From NCBI GenBank assembly GCA_015654715.1, contig JAATGK010000406.1, forward strand, positions 1 to 9,034: a stretch of 9,034 nt of DNA, written 5' to 3'. The notes below the pieces were generated by a model that ran no database searches, was not told the DNA's origin, and worked only from the letters and a program-made list of their open reading frames with translations. Of the stretch, positions 6,353 through 9,034 are shown piece after piece (the stretch's first letter is position 1; each line of letters starts with the position of its first letter). Both the position numbers and the translations under genes were made by a program. Source of the DNA: Alphaproteobacteria bacterium (GTDB lineage: Bacteria; Pseudomonadota; Alphaproteobacteria; Micropepsales; Micropepsaceae).

Positions 6353-7572
6353 ATCGCGCGGAAGATCAGCGACGTGTTGAGGCCGCCGAACGCGAAATTG
6401 TTCGAGACGACGTGCTCGATATCGAGCGTACGGCCCTCGCCCATGATGTAGTCGAGTTCGGCGCAGCGGGGATCGACGTCCGCGAGATTGGCGGTCGCCG
6501 GGAACCACTTGTCGCGCATCATGGCAATCGACAGCCACGCCTCAATGGCGCCGCAGGCGCCCAGTGTGTGGCCGAAATGGCCTTTCAGCGAATTGATCGG
6601 AACCTTGCTGCCGAAAACGTCGTGCGAGGCGATGGTCTCGGACACATCGCCCTTGTCGGTCGCCGTGCCGTGGCCGCTGATGAAACCGATATTGTCCGGC
6701 GCGATCCCCGCATCCTTGAGCGCCAAACGCATAACGATCGCCTGCGTTTCCGCGCGCGGTTCGGTGATGTGGGCGCCGTCGCTGTTGGCGCCGAAGCCGA
6801 CGATTTCGGCCAGCGGCGCGGCGCCGCGCGCCTTGGCGTGTTCGTACTCTTCCAGCACCAGCATGGCCGCGCCTTCGCCGATAACGAGGCCATCACGGCT
6901 CTTGTCGAACGGGCGTGACGCCGTTTTCGGTTCGTCGTTGCGCGTCGAAGTCGCAAACAGGGTGTCGAACACCACCGCCATGGTCGGGCAAAGCTGCTCG
7001 GCGCCGCCGGCAACCATGATGTCGGCACGGCCATCTTTCACGGTCTCATAGGCGTAGCCGATGCCGGCCGAGCCCGAGGTGCACGCCGAGGAGGTCGTGA
7101 TCACCCGCCCCGTCATGCCGAACGCGATCGCGATATTGACCGGCGCGGTGTGGCTCATCATGCGGATGTAGCTCGTCGCATTCAGGTTGCCGGCCTTGCC
7201 GGTTTCCATGAAGTGCGCAAAATCGATGACCGGCTCGGTCGCCCCGAAGGAGGACCCGCACGACACGCCGGCGCGCCCCGATTGCAGCACCGGATCGTCG
7301 ATCAGCCCGGCTTGTCCGAGCGCCTTCTCCGCCGCTTGCAGCGACAGCACCGCGACGCGGCCCATCGAACGGGTCTTCTTGCGCGGATAGACGGAGGTGT
7401 GGTCGAACCAATCGATGGCGCCGGCGACCCTGGTGTTGAGATCGACCAGACGCTCCCATTCGGTCATGTAGCGCGTGCCGGTCTCGCCCGCTTCCATCCG
7501 CTTTCGGATGTCAGACCACGCCCCACCGAGCGCGGTCAATCCGCCCATCCCCGTCACGACAACACGGCGCAT
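6349..7572 (-). CDS. beta-ketoacyl-ACP synthase, FabF-type, of an aryl polyene-type cluster
   Basis: The protein has 407 residues from ATG 7572, chosen because GGGGG lies nine bases upstream; a GTG at 7578 would add two residues. It has a complete thiolase-fold ketosynthase with the nucleophile in TSSACTSG (Cys164), the first His in SGHGTATDKGD (His301), Lys330 in NSLKG and the second His in GHFGHTLGA (His335). This spacing matches E. coli FabF, and the gating motif NNFAFGG is near residues 391-397. It should therefore be a working condensing enzyme that decarboxylates malonyl-ACP and extends the acyl chain. The N-terminal text (VVVTGMGGLTALGG, then YMTEWERL and PRKKTRSMGR) is what I associate with the last ketosynthase of aryl polyene clusters, where the order ketosynthase, dehydratase, reductase, ketosynthase is usual. 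The start overlaps the reductase stop as TGATG. Its stop (TAA) overlaps the converging lipoprotein gene. Confidence 0.94.
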   Translation of the reverse strand: MRRVVVTGMGGLTALGGAWSDIRKRMEAGETGTRYMTEWERLVDLNTRVAGAIDWFDHTSVYPRKKTRSMGRVAVLSLQAAEKALGQAGLIDDPVLQSGRAGVSCGSSFGATEPVIDFAHFMETGKAGNLNATSYIRMMSHTAPVNIAIAFGMTGRVITTSSACTSGSAGIGYAYETVKDGRADIMVAGGAEQLCPTMAVVFDTLFATSTRNDEPKTASRPFDKSRDGLVIGEGAAMLVLEEYEHAKARGAAPLAEIVGFGANSDGAHITEPRAETQAIVMRLALKDAGIAPDNIGFISGHGTATDKGDVSETIASHDVFGSKVPINSLKGHFGHTLGACGAIEAWLSIAMMRDKWFPATANLADVDPRCAELDYIMGEGRTLDIEHVVSNNFAFGGLNTSLIFRAI

Positions 7573-8309
7573 CAGCACAAGCCCCCATTTACCGATATCA
7601 CCTGCCGCGTAATGTATGAGGCATCGTCGGAGAAAAGAAATTCCACCAGGGCGGCGACTTCGTGCGGCTTTCCGACGCGGCGCATCGGCACCATGGCGGT
7701 TATCTGATCAAGCGGCAAATCCTCGGTCATCTGCGTTTCGATGATGCCGGGGGCCACGCAATTCACCGTAATTTCCCGCTTGGCGAGTTCTACCGCCAAT
7801 GCCTTGCAGGCGCCTATGATCGCCGCCTTAGAGGCGCTGTAATTGACTTGGCCGCGATTGCCGATGATGCCGGAGAGCGACGACAAAGCTACGATGCGTC
7901 CGCCATCCCGCAGGCGAATCATAGGCATCACCAACGGCTTTAGCACATTGTAGAAACCGTCAACATTCGTATGGATGACGGAATCCCAGTCTTCGTCCGA
8001 CAGCGCCGGAAAGGCATTGTCGCGGGCAATTCCGGCATTTTGTACCACCCCCCAGAAGGCGCCCGACGTCCCGCACAATTTCTTCAGCGCCGCCTGCGCG
8101 GCTTGCCGGTCGGCGATGTCGAAGCCGACAACGCCCGCCACCCCGCCGTGGCTGCGGATTTTGCCGGCGACCGCCTCAGCCGCGGCCTGATCGCGGCCGT
8201 AATGCACCGTGACGGGATAGCCTGCCGCCCCCAGGCGCAGCGCGATGGCCTTGCCGATCCCCTTGCTGGCACCGGTCACCAGTACCGGCCGCGCCGTGCG
8301 ATCGCTCAT
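7572..8309 (-). CDS. 3-oxoacyl-ACP reductase, FabG-type SDR, of an aryl polyene-type cluster
   Basis: The protein has 245 residues. ATG 8309 was chosen because it overlaps the dehydratase stop (ATGA, 8306-8309); longer upstream starts would run through the preceding gene. The Rossmann motif TGASKGIG (12-19) marks NADP(H) binding, and QNAG (90-93) is the structural motif. Asn115, Ser144, Tyr157 and Lys161 (YSASK) form the catalytic tetrad, and the C-terminus has the FabG-like SVNGG ending. It reduces 3-oxoacyl-ACP to 3-hydroxyacyl-ACP in the cytoplasm. It sits between the dehydratase and the ketosynthase, so the three consecutive genes supply one elongation cycle: condensation, keto reduction, dehydration. 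No enoyl reductase is visible, which fits retention of double bonds in a polyene. Its TGA overlaps the next ATG (TGATG, 7570-7574). Confidence 0.95.
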   Translation of the reverse strand: MSDRTARPVLVTGASKGIGKAIALRLGAAGYPVTVHYGRDQAAAEAVAGKIRSHGGVAGVVGFDIADRQAAQAALKKLCGTSGAFWGVVQNAGIARDNAFPALSDEDWDSVIHTNVDGFYNVLKPLVMPMIRLRDGGRIVALSSLSGIIGNRGQVNYSASKAAIIGACKALAVELAKREITVNCVAPGIIETQMTEDLPLDQITAMVPMRRVGKPHEVAALVEFLFSDDASYITRQVISVNGGLC

Positions 8310-8761
8310 GTGGTTCCATCCTTGAGAAACGTCGGCGGATCGCGCGGTGCAAAAACGTTGAGGGAGGCCTTCGCCAATTCGCGCCCCTCCGGATCGGCGA
8401 TGCGGCATTCGAAAGAGTACATCTCACCGCCGTTAAAAACCATCTGTACCGTGACGATCAGGCGAGACCCGATGGCGAACGTATCGCACGCGGTGGTGTA
8501 ACGGCGACAACCGAGCAGAAACCCGATCTTGGGCGGCAGACCTTCGCAATAGCATTTGAACCCGTCGATCAGGCCGATGGACTGTGCCATCAATTCGAGC
8601 CCGGCATAGGCCGGCAGTCCGCGCCCCGGCGCGATGAACGGGATGTCCTCGCGCACCGTCAGCTCCGCCACCGCTTCATGCTCGCTGATCGATATCGCCC
8701 GATCCAGCAGCCGCATCGGCGGACGATGCATGAGCAGGTGGTCGAGATCGGGCACGCTCAT
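8306..8761 (-). CDS. hotdog-fold 3-hydroxyacyl-ACP dehydratase of an aryl polyene-type cluster
   Basis: The protein has 151 residues, one hotdog domain, about the size of FabZ-type enzymes. The early motif MHRPPMRLLDR (11-21) is family-typical, and the central helix reads GLELMAQSIG (54-63), with Glu56 where FabZ has its catalytic acid. The usual GHFPG histidine is absent: the aligned text is FIAPGRGLPA. His12 in the early motif may substitute, or activity may require a partner, as aryl polyene clusters carry two dehydratase-like subunits. It removes water from 3-hydroxyacyl-ACP to give the trans double bonds. The ATG overlaps the upstream ketosynthase-like stop (ATGA, 8758-8761) and the stop overlaps the reductase start. 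Identity rests on motifs and strong gene context; whether it acts alone is open. Confidence 0.85.
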   Translation of the reverse strand: MSVPDLDHLLMHRPPMRLLDRAISISEHEAVAELTVREDIPFIAPGRGLPAYAGLELMAQSIGLIDGFKCYCEGLPPKIGFLLGCRRYTTACDTFAIGSRLIVTVQMVFNGGEMYSFECRIADPEGRELAKASLNVFAPRDPPTFLKDGTT

Positions 8762-9034
8762 CGCGACACCTCCAGAAGAAGCGCGATATTATTGCCGCCA
8801 AAAGCATAGGAGCAACTCATCGCCGTGCGGCTGTCGCTGGCCTCGCCAGCCGGAGCAACGAGTCGGATCGGCGGCATTTCCGGATCGCGTTCCCCGTCCC
8901 ACCTATTGCCCGGCAGATGCCCCGCTTGCAGTGCCATAATGGTGAACGCCGCCTCCCCGGCGCCCGCCGCACCCAACATTTGCCCGGTCAACGGTTCGGT
9001 GGCACTGCCCGGCAAAGTGGTGCCGAACACGCGA
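8758..9034 (-). CDS. ketosynthase-like protein, C-terminal 91 residues; possible chain length factor
   Basis: Only the C-terminal end is in the window; the gene continues past 9034. Visible text includes SATEPLTGQMLGAAGAGEAAF, which aligns with the FabF segment holding Lys and the second catalytic His (ST-K-xxx-G-H-xxGAAG), and SYAFGGNN near the end, the gating-loop motif of ketosynthases. The usual Lys is Glu and the usual His is Gln, so two active-site positions are lost. This is what chain-length-factor partners of type II ketosynthases look like, but the nucleophile region that would settle it lies outside. By position (first gene before the dehydratase) it occupies the slot of an aryl polyene ketosynthase or its CLF. 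The stop overlaps the dehydratase ATG by four bases. The fold is certain; its catalytic status is not. Confidence 0.85.
   Translation of the reverse strand, partial: RVFGTTLPGSATEPLTGQMLGAAGAGEAAFTIMALQAGHLPGNRWDGERDPEMPPIRLVAPAGEASDSRTAMSCSYAFGGNNIALLLEVSR

Noticed and set aside
1..9034. CRISPR arrays, insertion sequences or transposase genes
   Set aside because: I found no regularly spaced repeats, terminal inverted repeats or DDE-type motifs anywhere in the window.

Overview
The window comes from a GC-rich Gram-negative genome, most likely an alphaproteobacterium. This is inferred from a relic tRNA-Gly(CCC) that resembles the alphaproteobacterial form I remember, from the lipoprotein RlpA, and from outer-membrane functions that require a Gram-negative envelope. 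The species cannot be read from the sequence.

Region 1 (1-712) looks like ordinary chromosome: the 5' part of rlpA on the minus strand, cut by the window edge, and divergent from it a complete tRNA-Ser(UGA). Region 2 (713-2040) has no convincing intact gene and looks like a graveyard behind the tRNA. It holds a degenerate full-length tRNA-Gly(CCC) pseudogene, two short minus-strand peptides that resemble tails of tRNA-targeting integrases (weak), and a probable HEPN-domain remnant with an R-x4-H motif.

Region 3 (2041-9034) is an outer-membrane and secondary-metabolite block. A PagL-type lipid A 3-O-deacylase gene comes first. After a 207-base gap there is a plus-strand operon of a LolA-like carrier protein, an MMPL/RND-family exporter and a DUF3261-type lipoprotein. 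It runs tail to tail into a minus-strand operon which, in its transcription order, encodes a ketosynthase-like protein (C-terminal end only), a hotdog dehydratase, a FabG-type ketoreductase and a FabF-type ketosynthase. This gene set is the hallmark of aryl polyene (APE) type II polyketide/fatty-acid clusters. The minus-strand enzymes would build the polyene chain on an acyl carrier protein encoded outside the window. The plus-strand proteins would move the lipid-linked pigment to the outer membrane.

Within both operons every junction is a 4-5 base start/stop overlap (ATGA or TGATG), which suggests translational coupling. The two operons overlap each other by 4 bases at their stop codons, leaving no room for a terminator between them. 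The most unusual points are this convergent 3' overlap, the loss of the usual active-site Lys and His in the partial ketosynthase (a chain-length-factor signature), the relic tRNA with neighbouring integrase-like tails, and the HEPN remnant. I did not find a clearly undescribed system; the main block is a recognisable aryl polyene-type cluster with an unusual layout.
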